Assembly: GCA_963556195.1 (NCBI GenBank)
Contig: OY744525.1
Span: forward strand, 21,113,843-21,177,842
Reading direction: 5' to 3'
DNA: 64,000 nt
Source of the DNA: Sepiola atlantica
Lineage: Eukaryota; Mollusca; Cephalopoda; Sepiida; Sepiolidae
Part shown: piece by piece, positions 12,345 through 23,240 of the stretch
Layout of the letters: each line of letters begins with the position of its first letter
How positions within the stretch are numbered: position 1 is the first letter of the stretch
Notes under the pieces: generated by a model
Seen by the model: only the letters and a program-made list of their open reading frames with translations
The model's database searches: none
Told to the model about the DNA's origin: nothing
Translations under genes and position numbers: made by a program

Positions 12345-12660
12345 CTGTTTAAAGTCTGGTTTACATGCTGGCATGTTTTGGACGGCTTTTAGAAATTGCC
12401 TTCCAAACTAACTTATTTCTGGGCAAGTCATCTATCCTTCTTTCACTCAAGTCTATTCTTATCACTTCCTCTCATGTTTTCTTTGGCCTATCCCTGTCAA
12501 CTTATGTTTAATACCTAAGGTCATCAGATCTAAGCCCGTCTAAGATTCATGTTACACATCCATCGTCTCATTCTCTCCATGCGACATATCCTTAAGCCCT
12601 ACTAGCCAGATTCCACTTCCATATATCACCACATTAGGCATACATGCCTGATAGACTTTT
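12345..12660 (-). pseudogene. LINE ORF2 C-terminal fragment
   Basis: The minus strand translates, with stops, to pieces such as MCRMERMRRWMCNMNLR, DRDRPKKT, EEVIRIDLSERRIDD and SKSRPKHASM. This is the DRGRPKKTW...RPxHAS tail typical of RTE-type LINE ORFs. Stops interrupt it; non-functional. Confidence 0.7.
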
Positions 12661-12789
12661 CCTTGGTCGACAAATGTTGTGAAAATGAGAATAATAGTCT
12701 AAATAATCCAAATTATCAATTCTCATCTTAAAATTTCCGAAACATAAGAAAATAAATGCTTTGTGACCATTCGAAATTTTAAAAGAATT

Positions 12790-12900
12790 TGGAACATAAG
12801 GAAAACATGGAAGGAAGTGATAAGAAATATAGACCTGGCCAGAGATAGGTTAGTTTAGAAGTAAATTTCTAAAAGCTGTCCAATACATTTCATCATGTAC
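12790..12900 (+). pseudogene. LINE C-terminal fragment nested in R4
   Basis: The plus strand reads RKTWKEVIRNIDLARDRLV with stops, then SKSCPIHFI. It is the same tail as at 12345-12660, in opposite orientation, about 130 bp away. Confidence 0.65.
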
Positions 12901-13032
12901 AACGTATGTTAAACTAAATGTGATTTTGATGATTAAACTGTCGAATAGAAAGTAATTTCTTGGCTTCAAAATTCTTAGCAAATTCTTATGTATTAAACAA
13001 TTGAAAGTTTTTGAAGCTATTAAAAAAAATTG

Positions 13033-13270
13033 TAACAGTTTTTTGTGTTTATTTTTTAGGAAATCGCTCCAGACACTTGATGTAAGGAGCTAAAAAAATA
13101 CTACTTCAAAAACTAGCGAACGATAAGTGTTATATGGATAGATTCCGACCCAGAAAACTGCAATTCTTTTGTCAGAAACATCGCACATGGAACGTGAGGA
13201 CTACAGGACAAAATAAGGGAAGCGAGAGTTACGAAGCTGCTAAAAGTAAACCCAAGTTAGTCACTTTCTA
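13033..13270 (+). repeat. Dispersed repeat R2, copy 1
   Basis: Landmarks ATCGCTCCAGACA, ATAGATTCCGACCCAGAAAA, AGAAACATCGC and AAGTAAACCCA...ACTTTCTACTCTCC are shared with 23241-23485 and 50965-51215. The first part includes a (T)n-AGGAAATCGC splice-like junction. Class unknown. Confidence 0.75.
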
Positions 13271-13559
13271 CTCTCCATTTGTTTGATTTCCTAATTTAAT
13301 TACAAAACGATACTGTAATAATTAAATTTAATTTTCAAAATTTAATTTTACAAAATATAATAATTTGGCAAAAAACAAAAAATAGCATAGTTACAAAAAG
13401 AAAAAGAGAAAGAAAAATGAAAGTGAAACGACTCCCAGACAACGCCGGGTAGGTACAGCTGGTGAATAAATGGACCATGTAAGAAGCAGAAATTCATAAT
13501 TTGCGCCAAAGCAAAACAAAGAAAATACCCTAAAATTTCAAAGAATACAAGAAACAACA

Positions 13560-14080
13560 TTTAAAAAACAGAGAATAAACTCCCTAAGGTTAATAATAAT
13601 AATAATAAAAACTTAGCAAATGTCAGCCTGTCTGCCTTTAATGAAAGTAAAATGTCATTTTTAGCAAAGATATTTTACAAAAGAACAAAAAACAAAAAAC
13701 GTTAGATATAATTTTTGAACAAAACAGGAAGTCAAATTTCCAGCAGGCATTTAAGAAAAGAAAATGAATCATTGCCATGAAAATGGGTAGAAAATGTTGT
13801 CATGGAAAGTGTTTCTAATATTTAACCTTTAAAACATGTTTGCTAGAATATTGATGGAAATTATATACAGCATATACATCACACATACATCGCATAGTTT
13901 GTGTTGATGACCTTTATGCATAAACATATTAAAATATAAAAAATCATACTGAACAGTGGATATGCATGTCAAGGTATATCATAAGTATTATATTTTATGC
14001 ATATAGATATATAAATACACATGTTTAATTATACATAGATATATTACTGTCTTATATCATATATTTTTTTATCACATAAT
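13560..14080. other. AT-rich stretch with no feature
   Basis: I see no gene, RNA or repeat family here beyond short A/T runs. Confidence 0.5.
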
Positions 14081-14190
14081 ATATTGTGTATATATAATTG
14101 TTGCAGTATTTACTTGAACAATGCTCAATACACGAGTAGAGTTTAGTAATTATATAAAACTATACTTACGGTAAGTAAGCTACACATATT
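14080..14190 (-). repeat. HR-A fragment
   Basis: ATATTGTGTATA, ATGCTCAATACACGAGTAGAG (14122-14142) and ACTTACGGTAAGTAAGC match the left arm of the HR-A copy at 36085-36290 and part of 47510-47560. The ribozyme-like half is missing. Confidence 0.6.
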
Positions 14191-14619
14191 TTTGCATTTT
14201 GCTCATCAATCAAATTTTGTTTACATTAACTACTATCCATATATATTAAAGCTTTTAGTTTTATTGCTAATTCATGGATTTACATCCCCCCCTTTTACCC
14301 TATTCCATATTTTAAAAAATTCATTTTACAGGTGTCTATCCCAAGGTGAAGATGAAATTTGTATCTATTTCACTCTATCATCATCATATTGATTGGTTTG
14401 CCATCCTTAAACTTTAAGATCTCTAGTTTCTCACGAGGGCATAATGTACATGGATCATCTAAAAATCTACACACCCTAGTTCAATTTACAATTTAACTCC
14501 TCCTTCTATCTTTGAGTTCCCAAAATTGATGAGACAGTCATGTACTTTATTTATATTTTTGTTATTAAATGACCTTTTGTGATTATAGAATTTAATTTTA
14601 GAATATAAGCTGGTTTCCC

Positions 14620-14990
14620 CTATGGATTATGCGCCGATGAACTGGCTACTCTGGTGCTCCCTCGACGTAAATTCACTAGACCAACTCGACAATCAGCTAA
14701 ATCCCATCCATTCACTGTGGAGGTCCCCAGATGGCGGAGAGCTTTCTACTCCAATAGCTTCTTTCCTCGTGCTGCTGGTCTCTGGAACTCCCTCCCTGCC
14801 CCCTGTTTTCCCGACGGTACTGACATGCATAAATTTAAAACTAATGTAAACAGGCATCTCGCTGCGCAGCTCCCAATTTAGGTTGACTCCCCCCCCCCCC
14901 AAAAAAAAAACAACCTTCCCCCTTTTTTCTCAGTAGCCCCTTACGTCTACAGTGGCATCCTGCCTTGTTAAAAAAAAAATTTTTTAAATG
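14620..14990 (+). pseudogene. LINE ORF2 C-terminus and 3' UTR
   Basis: The plus strand at 14654-14881 encodes RTxxSAKSHPFTVEVPRWRR...SFFPRAAGLWNSLP...FKTNVNRHL. This is the characteristic end of CR1/Jockey-type LINE ORF2 proteins, with its natural stop. A GC-rich 3' UTR follows (CAGTAGCCCCTTACGTC). A diverged second copy of the same tail lies at 62560-62850. Strongly 5'-truncated, hence dead. The flanking 14190-14620 and 15000-15640 hold AT-rich sequence only. Confidence 0.8.
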
Positions 14991-15642
14991 TAATGTTTTG
15001 TTTTATATTGTAGCTTGGTAGATTTGCTTCTTGTTAAACAATTATTTTGAAAGGGGCAATTCTCATTCTTTTGCAGTTACAGATTTTCCTAATTTTACTT
15101 TTCTATCTGAATCGTTATTATTTTTTTCTTTTATTATTATTATTATTATTATGATAGTCATCATATTTTCTACCATTTTTCTTTTTTCTTTGCTGTTTTC
15201 ATTTAGTATTTTATTACTATGTACCTTGATAATCATTTCTAGGTTTCCAGTGCAGCTAATAACTGAATTTTAATTTATTTTTATGAAATATTTTTATGTA
15301 GAGAGCTAGTTGTGAGAAAATGTTTATGAGAGTTAGACATTTATTATCTAATTTAATTTTCATCATTTGATTATATGGTTGGGCGAATTAAATAATCTTT
15401 CTATTTCTCATATTATTCTTATTATTTTTGGTGCCCTGTTTGTTATATTTGATTACAGTGTTAACATACCCACTTTGTTTTAGGGCTGTATTACATATTT
15501 TGCATAATTTATTAAAATACTTTTTCATTAGTTGAATTCTTATGGGACTCAACAGGTATTTTTGTTCCCAACCAGAGTGCCCCTCTTTTGGGGGCTGGAT
15601 TTTCCCTACATTAAAAACTCATCTTATGCAAATAAATATGGA

Positions 15643-15676
<34 letters not shown>
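15643..15676 (+). repeat. (TC)n microsatellite
   Basis: About 16 CT dinucleotides. 15680-16110 shows nothing else. Confidence 0.95.
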
Positions 15677-15679
<3 letters not shown>

Positions 15680-16111
15680 CGTTCATGTCCACACTTTTTA
15701 TGCTTACATATCATAACAAAAAAGAAAATCATAACAGACGATAAAAGAATTTGACCTAAATAAAATATTCTTTTTATAATAAATAAATAGTTCATTAAAG
15801 CGTGTTGTTACTGCATATTGTTACGTAATAAGTTCATGCAAATTTGAAATATTCTATTTTCAAGTGGTGTGTATGCAAATTTGAGACTTAAATGTCTCAC
15901 CTTCTTGTGTGTCTTAAACTTCTTTAAAAAAAAAAATGAAAATTTGAGAATTTTGTTTAATTTGTATCTAATGTCCATTGTTCAAATTTCATACACATTG
16001 GTATATAAGTATAAAAATATATTATGCTCTTGTTAACGTAATTGAGTACTCTGTAATTATTCCTTCATACACATTATAATATATACACACTTATATATTT
16101 CTCTTTTACAT

Positions 16112-16245
16112 GGTGTTGATGGATAACTCAATCGTTATGATACTTGGCTACTTAAAATGAATTCAGGTTTTGAATTGGATGCCCCTGACCGTTTTTAGAC
16201 AGACTGAAGAGATGTGAAACATGGAAACAGTTGTTCGTGGATTAA
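16112..16245 (+). mobile_element. HR-F: tRNA-headed SINE-like unit with hammerhead-like 3' part
   Basis: A tRNA-like head (box A near 16121, box B GGTTTTGAATT at 16166-16176) is followed by CUGAAGA - AUGU/ACAU hairpin - GAAAC - AGUUGU, then CGUGGATTAAC and (TA)n. The layout matches HR-F copies at 42531, 42841 and 54280. Confidence 0.6.
16204..16240 (+). ncRNA. Hammerhead-like motif in HR-F
   Basis: CUGAAGA (16204-16210), stem II AUGU-GAA-ACAU with G/G at its base, GAAAC (16224-16228), then ACAGUUGU as a weak stem III. Stem I pairing is not evident, so activity is doubtful. Confidence 0.4.
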
Positions 16246-16253
16246 CTATATAT

Positions 16254-16544
16254 ATAATAATAATCCAGGCAAGGTAAACATCCATAGAATAGGAATCCAA
16301 AGAATTTCAACCGTGTTTATAAAAAGTGCTCAATATCAAATAGAGCTTTTATATATATGATTATTTTTATTTATACAGATATGTACAAAATCTGCGACAC
16401 TGGCATGTCGATGTTATTGATCAACAGCTGTTATAAACTGAAATCTCATCAGTTAGAATCCTATCTTTACCTCAGATCATATTTGGCAATAACATCGACA
16501 TGCCAGTGTCACAGATTTTGTACATGTCTGTATAAATAAAAATA

Positions 16545-16555
<11 letters not shown>
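16254..16555. mobile_element. HR-K foldback, copy 1
   Basis: Arms 16357-16425 and 16485-16548 are inverted copies (CAGATATGTACAAAATCTG against CAGATTTTGTACATGTCTG). The 5' part matches 49945-50190 (ATCCAAAGAATTTCAACCG). Minus strand: CUGAUGA, a long hairpin with CAGUU/AACAG, and GAUAAC or AAUAAC where GAAAC is expected, so a decayed ribozyme-like core. The downstream box, minus, is at 16326-16346. Confidence 0.55.
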
Positions 16556-16599
<44 letters not shown>

Positions 16600-16600
<1 letters not shown>

Positions 16601-16800
16601 GAAGATAAAAGATGAAAATAAAAAGTTGTATAAATACAATATTTATTAAAACATCAGATGTTCAAAAGCAAGAAGTCGCATTATCATTTGAACTTGAAAT
16701 ATTGTATTTATATAACTTTTTATTTTCATCTTTCATCTTCTGAATTTATTGCTCTATTCAATATATTGAGCTTTATATTATCACGATAAATGATGTATCC
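16600..16800. mobile_element. Foldback element with shared GCTCTAT/ATATTGAGC box
   Basis: Arms 16602-16650 and 16695-16742 are inverted (AGATGAAAATAAAAAGTTGT against ACTTTTTATTTTCATCTTT). The box lies at 16751-16773. I see no complete hammerhead core. Confidence 0.5.
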
Positions 16801-16847
16801 TTAAATAATAATCTATCTTTAAATTCATATTCAATATATATATATAT

Positions 16848-17004
16848 TTTTGTTTAATTTTACTTCAGTCGTCGAAGTTCTCAGAAATCAAGGGACCCTT
16901 TCCTGGGGCTAACACTTGATCTCTATATGAGATACATAGATATTCGAATATTCCATTAAAGTTCTCCTTTACCTGTCAAACGTTGAGTAAGTAAAGAAGT
17001 TAGA

Positions 17005-17005
<1 letters not shown>
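16848..17005 (+). repeat. Dispersed repeat R1, 5' part
   Basis: ACTTCAGTCG...TCTCAGAAATCAAGGG...ATATTCGAATATTCCATTAAAG matches 20113-20220 (+) and 37200-37317 (-). Truncated by (TA)n at 17008. Confidence 0.75.
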
Positions 17006-17066
<61 letters not shown>

Positions 17067-17137
17067 AAGGAAGGATGAGAGTAATCCGACATAATGGGAA
17101 ATGAAAAAGGAAAAACCAAGAGATATTTTTTATATAT

Positions 17138-17179
17138 TCATCAACGTTTCGTCTTTATTGTAAGACTTCCTCAGGATGT
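17138..17179 (-). ncRNA. Candidate hammerhead ribozyme, HR-B arm 1
   Basis: Minus strand: CAUC, CUGAGGA, one unpaired A, stem II GUCUU/AAGAC, GAAAC, GUU (cleavage after), GAUG. CAUC pairs with GAUG as stem I. Stem III is only AC/GU, as in dimer-type hammerheads. Confidence 0.65.
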
Positions 17180-17308
17180 TAATTTTAAGAAAAATGTCAT
17201 GCAAGTACATTAAAATATTGGGTTGATGACGGCTACTACTTTTTCTCATCAACTTATCATGTCAACCCAATATTTCGATGTACTTGCATGACATTTTTCT
17301 TAAAATTA

Positions 17309-17350
17309 TCATCCTGAGGAAGTCTTAAAATAAAGACGAAACGTTGATGA
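17309..17350 (+). ncRNA. Candidate hammerhead ribozyme, HR-B arm 2
   Basis: UCAUC, CUGAGGA (17314-17320), A, stem II GUCUU/AAGAC, GAAAC (17338-17342), GUU, GAUGA. UCAUC/GAUGA gives five perfect stem I pairs. Confidence 0.7.
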
Positions 17351-17390
17351 ATATATAAAAAATATCTCTTGGTTTTTCCTTTTTCATCTC

Positions 17391-17455
<65 letters not shown>

Positions 17456-17479
17456 GTGTGTGTGTGTGTGTGTGAACAA

Positions 17480-17690
17480 CACTGTCTAGCTGTCCTTATG
17501 CTAGTCTCCAGTGCTCACGATTGTGGGGATTGACTGTGTCCATTTGCCATTGTTTCCGGTCTTGCCTGATGATTTCTTAGAGCGCCTGGCTTTTCTTTTT
17601 GCTGTCCAGTCTTAGGCCCATGCAAGTGCTGATCTACCTCGGCTAGGCAAATATTTTGGTGTTGAACTGACATCAGTTGAAAGACTACTA
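17480..17690 (-). pseudogene. Possible LINE C-terminal remnant
   Basis: The segment is GC-rich relative to its flanks. The minus strand reads EIIRQDRKQWQMDTVNPHNREHWRLA with stops, similar in style to LINE protein tails. Weak. 17700-18260 shows nothing recognised. Confidence 0.3.
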
Positions 17691-18264
17691 ACCGTAAAAG
17701 TAAATAGCCATTTGCACCATTAGTAGTCATTCAAGAAGTTTGCAAAAAAAATCAAATATATATGTATGCATATATATTTGACCATATCGGGTGGAAACAT
17801 ACTTTTAAATAAATTGATACGTGTATATGTTTATAATTCATTTACTGTTTATCTCTTTTGTTATACAAAAACATATTTTCAACGTTTCATCTCATCTTTC
17901 CGACATTCCATTTGAAATAAACCGATTTATTTGTTATTCTTTTAACGGCTCAACAACAATTGAAATTTAACTAAACTTGTTCAATGGAAAGCAAATTTGA
18001 TCTCAACAATAAATCTTACACTTTGATGCGTTCGTTCAAAGGAAAGGAAAGGGCATTTTATGTTTGATTGTTTGGAGACGAACAAAAGAAACTTTAATGT
18101 TATTTAATTTGTAAATAGTGTCGACGTTGCTTTTTCTAAATTGGCGTCGATTTCATGTGCAAATTAGACAAAGGAAAGAAATCACCTCAGATTAATTGTC
18201 TCACGAGTGTTCAAAGCTCTTGCTAATGTATTTGCACTGGGAAATGATAAACTGTAACAAATGT

Positions 18265-18720
18265 GAAAATCGCGTGTGATGGGGACATATGTGTGACAGA
18301 ATTATGATGCCGAGATCTATGTGACAGGATTATGATGCCGAGATTTTCTGTGACAGGATTATGATGCCGAGATCTATGTGACAGGATTATGATGCCGAGA
18401 TCTATGTGACAGGATTATGATGCAGAGATCTATGCGACAGGATTATGATGCAGAGATCTATGTGACAGGATCATGATGCCGAGATCTATGTGACAGGATC
18501 ATGATGCCGAGATCTATGTGACAGGATTATGATGCAGAGATCTGTGTGACAGGATTATGATGCCGAGATCTATGTGACAGGATTATGATGCTGAGATCTA
18601 TGTGACAGGATTATGATGCCGAGATGTATGTGACAGGATTATGATGCAGATGTATATGTGACAGGATTATGATGCGGATGTATATGTGACACGATTATAA
18701 TATGTGGATATATGTAACAA
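18265..18720 (+). repeat. 28-bp minisatellite, about 14 copies, degenerating 3'
   Basis: Unit GTGACAGGATTATGATGC + CGAGATCTAT repeats with few changes to about 18690. Increasingly decayed copies (GATTATGATGTG...ATATGT) reach about 18920. Confidence 0.95.
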
Positions 18721-19126
18721 GATTATGATGTGTGGATATATGTAACAAGATTATGACAGTATTATGATGTGGAGATATATCTGTATATCATGATCATGTT
18801 ATATATATGTAATAGGATTATGATGCAGACATATGTGTAACTAGAGTATGATATGGAGATGTGTGTAAATAAGGCATGATGTAGATGTATGTAAAAGGAA
18901 TATGTGATAGAGATATCTGCCAAGAGAGTATTATGTTAGATCCTCGTCGAAATGGAATAATTTCCTTTGCAATAATAAATAATTATTGCAACATATGTTT
19001 AGATAGTGTGTCTGAAATTTTATCAGAAAGTATATAATCATCTGATTTTTGTTTTCACAGATTTGGGGCGTGATAGAAGTTTTCTTTGTTTCTTGATTAT
19101 ATGCTTCCAAGTTTATATATATATAA

Positions 19127-19440
19127 AGTGGGGAAACGGACAAAACAAAAAATTCAAATCAAATTAATTTTTATAATGCGCTTTTTTATTTCGTCTTTAT
19201 TATCAAAAGAATTCATCAGAAATTGATAAGAATGGCATTAGAGAGTTTTGGTTGGAGCAGTAGCAAAAGAAAGAAATTAGAAAATAACAAAAGAAAGAGG
19301 AGAGAAAAGAAAGGAAAGAAGGAAAGTGAAATCCCAGAAGATGGTGAAAAGTTACATAAGTCAGCAGTGGGAAAGGGGGGGGGTAGCAAGGGCAGGGAAA
19401 TATTTTAAGGAAAAAGCGGAAATAAAACAGTGAGATTACC
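19127..19440 (-). mobile_element. (TA)n-flanked element with hammerhead-like motif
   Basis: Lies between (TA)n tracts at 19115 and 19441. Minus strand near 19222-19190: CUGAUGA, A, stem II UUCUUU/AAAGA, C, GAAAU, but no clear stem III. The purine-rich 19250-19400 belongs to the same unit and has a G8 run. Confidence 0.4.
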
Positions 19441-19471
<31 letters not shown>

Positions 19472-20112
19472 GATCAGAATAACAATTGTGAAGAATACAA
19501 TATCTATTAAATCATCAATTGTTCAAAAAAGGAATTTATATAAGAAAATTATTTTTTTTATTCCTTCCTTAAACCATGTGTTTTCAAAAATGTTATCTTA
19601 CCGTCAGAGAACATTCGACAAATAAGTTAGTAAAATAAAATTTACCATCATGTCAACATTTGAAAAGGTGTAAAAATATTTTTTTTAAATATAAGAGAGT
19701 GTAGAGGAATAAGGCAAAGATTCATGGTTGAAGATGAATGAAGAGTTTGTAAGATCAGATTCGAAGATTCTGGAATATGGTAAAATCCGTCTCCTGTGTT
19801 AGGAGTTGTAAGGAAATCCGATTCTTGGAAGCAAGAGTAAAACAGATTCTATAGAGAAAAGAATTCCGTTTGCAGTAGTAAAGAGAACGTTCAAGAAACA
19901 TGGCACAAAAAGATTCGTCCTGATAGAAATTGCACCGATTTGGAAAAGTTCAAAAGACTCGCGTATCGAAAGCCATCATTAAAAAATTTTCCTGGGCTTA
20001 AGAGAGAGGCAGTTTTAGAATTACTTCAGTCAAGAATTTTCAAGATGAATTATATTTTAAAGATATATTTTATATCTTTATTTTCTTTTTCTCACTCTCT
20101 CTCTCTATTTTT

Positions 20113-20569
20113 TTTGTTTTGTTTCATTTTACTTCAGTCGAAATTCTCAGAAATCAAGGGGCCCCTATATCCGAATATTCCATTAAAGTTCTGTTTGTAA
20201 AGAAGTTAAAAACATTCATTTTCCTGTCCTCAATTAACCAGTTGATTATGTTATAGTATATCTTTGATTTGGTTTCTTGGTCTTACCAGATTCCAGGACA
20301 AGAATTCATCTGGTCTGGTGTAGTATCCAGCAAAGTGCTGTTACTTGAGATAACATCACTAGGAGAAGGTGCACCATTTCTCGTATGAGCAAGTGTATAG
20401 CCGTATTGATGGGATCTTATTTGGGCTTCGAATACTATGTTATTTTGAAAATTTGGTCAGGGTTTACTTGTAGGGTGAAGTATCATCATGCCAGGTTGTC
20501 CTGACAAACCCTTGTACAGAGAGACCGAAGACACTCGAGGATGGTGTCTAATAGGTAATTCCAACTCTC
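20113..20569 (+). repeat. Dispersed repeat R1, copy 2
   Basis: About 455 bp matching 36838-37317 in reverse orientation from ACTTCAGTCG to GTGTCTAATAGGTAATT. It lacks about 40 bp (GGGGCT...CTCTATATGAGAT) that the copies at 16848 and 37240 keep. Class unknown; no coding frame. 19470-20110 holds AT-rich sequence, including a partial (TA)n-bounded unit at 19470-19535. Confidence 0.8.
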
Positions 20570-20629
20570 CTGATATATATATATTTGTGTGTGTGTGTAA
20601 AATTAGAGATAATTCATAGTTTTATTATT

Positions 20630-20680
20630 ACTAGCAGGGCTACCCGGCGTTGCTCGGGGTTATAAAAACATAAAATAGAA
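20630..20680 (+). repeat. Element terminus CTAGCAGGGCTACCCGGCG
   Basis: ACTAGCAGGGCTACCCGGCGT then TGCTCGGGG is the reverse orientation of the GCAACGCCGGGTA...AGCTAG end seen at 5070, 7065 and 13440. Confidence 0.55.
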
Positions 20681-20929
20681 GAAAAATCGCGTGTGTAACA
20701 TCTTTATATTCAAACTTCTATTTCTCTCCCTCTCTCTATAGCTGTCTCTTTATCTTTCTACTTTTCTGGTCGCCCCATTTCACCGCTACTTTCTCAGTTT
20801 GCCTTTTGCGAAAGCTGTTTCTTCCCCACCATTTCTCTTCCGTTGCCCAGGGCAAAAGTATGACATATTTCTATAAAAAGTACCACCTCTGTCTGCGCTT
20901 TTTATATAGGTACTTATCTCCGTCCCAAT

Positions 20930-21375
20930 GCGCATACTATATACGTACATATCGCTGCCCCAGAGCGCATACTATATACATACCTATCGCTGCCCCGGTG
21001 CGCATACTATATACGTACCTATCGCTGCCCCGGTGCGCATACTATATACGTACCTATCGCTGCCCCGGTGCGCATACTATATACGTACCTATCGCTGCCC
21101 CGGTGCGCATACTATATATGTACCTATCGCTGCCCCGGTGCGCATACTATATATGTACCTATCGCTGCCCCGGTGCGCATACTATATATGTACCTATCGC
21201 TGCCCCGGTGCGCATACTATATACGTACCTATCGCTGCCCCGGTACGTATACTATATACGTACCTATAGCCACCCTGGTGCGTATACAATATACGTACCT
21301 ATCGCTGTCCCAGTGCAGATACTATATACGTACCAATCGCCGCCCCGGTGCGCATACTATATACGTACGTATCGC
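20930..21375 (+). repeat. 35-bp minisatellite, about 12.5 copies, open in three frames
   Basis: Unit GCGCATACTATATACGTAC + CTATCGCTGCCCCGGT. Since 35 is not a multiple of 3, each forward frame cycles through the same 35-residue peptide, and all stay open (the longest frame is 20806-21450). Identity between central copies is near complete. The open frames are most simply a by-product of a stop-free unit; no start context, splice sites or signal peptide argue for a gene. Confidence 0.95.
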
Positions 21376-22047
21376 AATTGTCACCACGAGTGCCTTGATC
21401 TTATATATTTTTCCAACTCCAAAGTGCTGGTCATTTTAGTAGTAGGCTAAATGCAGCACGTTAAGCATTCCCTATCCGTTGTTTACATTCTTCTTCTAGT
21501 GACAGCTTAAGTGTTTTATTTTTATTGTTTGTGTTTCGCAATAGCACATGCTGACATGCTTCAGCATATGGGATTGTTGTTCTGCTGATTGTTCTCCTTT
21601 ATATGGACACGTTGTTCTTTTATTTCATGTTCTATTTTTGGTATATCTATGATGTAGACATATACACAAAGGAATCATGATGCAAAGATAAATTAATAAT
21701 TGAGGGAGTTGGATGGAGGAATACCTTATAGTTAAGTCTCTTCTCTCTTTAAAGTGTGTATTTTTTGTAGATGCTGATCTTAAATGACGCTATATCATTT
21801 GATTCATACATAATTGTATATTTTATAAATATATAAATTCATATATTCCTGCATACACACACAAAACGTTATATTTTGATATTGACCCCATTGTCAGAGT
21901 AATGTCGCCCTTAGTTGATCTGACACATTTAAAAACCCTCTAGCAACAAAGGGGTTGACACCCATTGGCTGATGGAAATAAGTAGGTAGGGGGATGTAAT
22001 AGAACCAGCGAATCTGATTGGTTCGTTGCTAGAGTACACTAGTTAGA

Positions 22048-22055
22048 TATAAAAG
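22048..22055 (+). promoter_or_regulatory. TATA-box-like sequence in HR-A
   Basis: TATAAAAG lies 27 bp after ATTGG (reverse CCAAT) and is conserved as TATGAAAG in the second copy at about 47640. Confidence 0.4.
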
Positions 22056-22086
22056 CAACTGTTAAACATAAATCCACAAAATTAGC

Positions 22087-22130
22087 CTGATGATTCCCTC
22101 TGGGAATGTAACATAAACGTTTCTGTGCAG
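22087..22130 (+). ncRNA. Hammerhead-like motif, HR-A (decayed)
   Basis: CUGAUGA, UUCCC-UCU-GGGAA, then UGUAAC where GAAAC is expected. Stem I is not contiguous. Probably inactive. Confidence 0.35.
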
Positions 22131-22305
22131 CTTACTTGTCGTAAGTAAATTTTCATATTACCACAGATATGTATATATATAAAGATTATGACAAACTAAC
22201 TGGATTTTATGTTTTTTACTATAGAGATTTGTTGAAACAATTGTAAATCCGATGACTTGCTTTGGGTATAAATTATTATAAGATTATGTAATAATAAATC
22301 TTGAA

Positions 22306-22340
<35 letters not shown>

Positions 22341-22379
22341 CATAAGTTACACTTATGTATACATCCTGGGTATGACACA

Positions 22380-22680
22380 AACCTTCATCCATAAGTAAGG
22401 CTTCAATTTGAGAGCTTTGAGGAGTGTGGGTGTCATCGCTTATTTACCACTATTCCCATGTCGTCTCTGATCCGAAGTGGTAGTACCTGTCATGGACCCA
22501 TCTATGGGTTAAAGTGAAACTCAGTGTAGCATTTGGGTCCCTTCCTTTAAACAAATCCCACAGAAACTCTTTTCATGGCAAATACTACATCAATTATTCG
22601 AGATGTGGTGCACGTCGGGGAGGAAGCCAGCTTTAGACGACCATGTTGAATGCTACCACAAGTACAAGTAAGCAAGTCGT
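22380..22680. other. GC-balanced unclassified segment
   Basis: Less AT-rich than its flanks, contains GGACCCATCTATGGGTTAAA. No open frame over 60 codons that looks coding and no tRNA boxes. Probably an old repeat. 22690-23240 shows nothing else. Confidence 0.35.
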
Positions 22681-23240
22681 TTACAGACTATTTGTCTTCT
22701 AAACAAATAAATCCTAAAACGAATCGTATGCAAAACATGTATGGTTTCAGCATAAAATTACCCTTTCAAACACCAGCATTTTTCATCTCCATTTCTGTAT
22801 ACAAATCTAAATATATGTAAACAGTTGTTGCTACTATATTCTTCAAAGGGTTTTGTATGTAAAGATGCAAATATACGATTTAAGAATCCATAACCTGCAT
22901 AGATAGGAATTGCATTATTTCTGCAAGAGATAAAGAAGCAATTAGAAATATTCATCTACAAAATGAAGCCATGTACATATTTACATCTTTATGTAAAGCA
23001 TTGATGCCAATGGAGAGTTTATGTTCATACCCAATTTTTTTTCTTTTATTATAGTACACTATTTACATCATTTCATCTAAAACATGAATTTAAGTCAGTC
23101 AGACTTTACAAATTAGACCTAAATAACAATGCATCTGTCAAATCGATATTTGATTCTGACCAGCCAGTTATTTTCGAAAATTATCACTTTGTGATATTTT
23201 GCCAGAAAAAAATGCCATTCCAATTGATTTTTTTTAAAAG

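Larger units (their letters stand above)
12700..13460 (+). mobile_element. Dispersed element R4, copy 2, with nested insertions
   Basis: Matches copy 1 (4460-5088) on both sides of two interruptions: a LINE tail at 12790-12900 and repeat R2 at 13033-13270. It ends ACAACGCCGGGTAGGTACAGCTGG. The nesting shows R4 is older than both inserts. Confidence 0.6.
17085..17395. mobile_element. HR-B foldback with two hammerhead motifs, flanked by (TA)n
   Basis: Arms of about 130 bp (17085-17225 and 17255-17395) are nearly perfect inverted copies, and both ends run into long (TA)n tracts (17008-17062 and 17396-17452). Each arm carries a hammerhead-like core oriented outward. There is no coding content. 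Confidence 0.75.
21960..22165 (+). mobile_element. HR-A unit with CCAAT/TATA promoter-like region and hammerhead-like motif
   Basis: Order: GGGGG.TGTAATAGAACC, ATTGG (22017-22021), TATAAAAG (22048-22055), then about 32 bp later CUGAUGA - UUCCC/GGGAA hairpin (22087 on), then UGUAAC for GAAAC, and GUUUCUGUGCAGCTTACTTGTCGTAAG. The copy at 47725-47510 (minus) preserves the same order, with TATGAAAG. This is a retroelement terminal unit with Pol II-type spacing (inference). Confidence 0.6.

Noticed and set aside
18265..18720. CRISPR-like array
   Set aside because: Units are contiguous 28-bp repeats without unique spacers; eukaryotic minisatellite. The same holds for the 35-, 68- and 89-bp arrays.
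20806..21450. 214-codon open frame as a real gene
   Set aside because: It is created by a 35-bp stop-free minisatellite that is open in every forward frame; no splice sites, start context or signal peptide.
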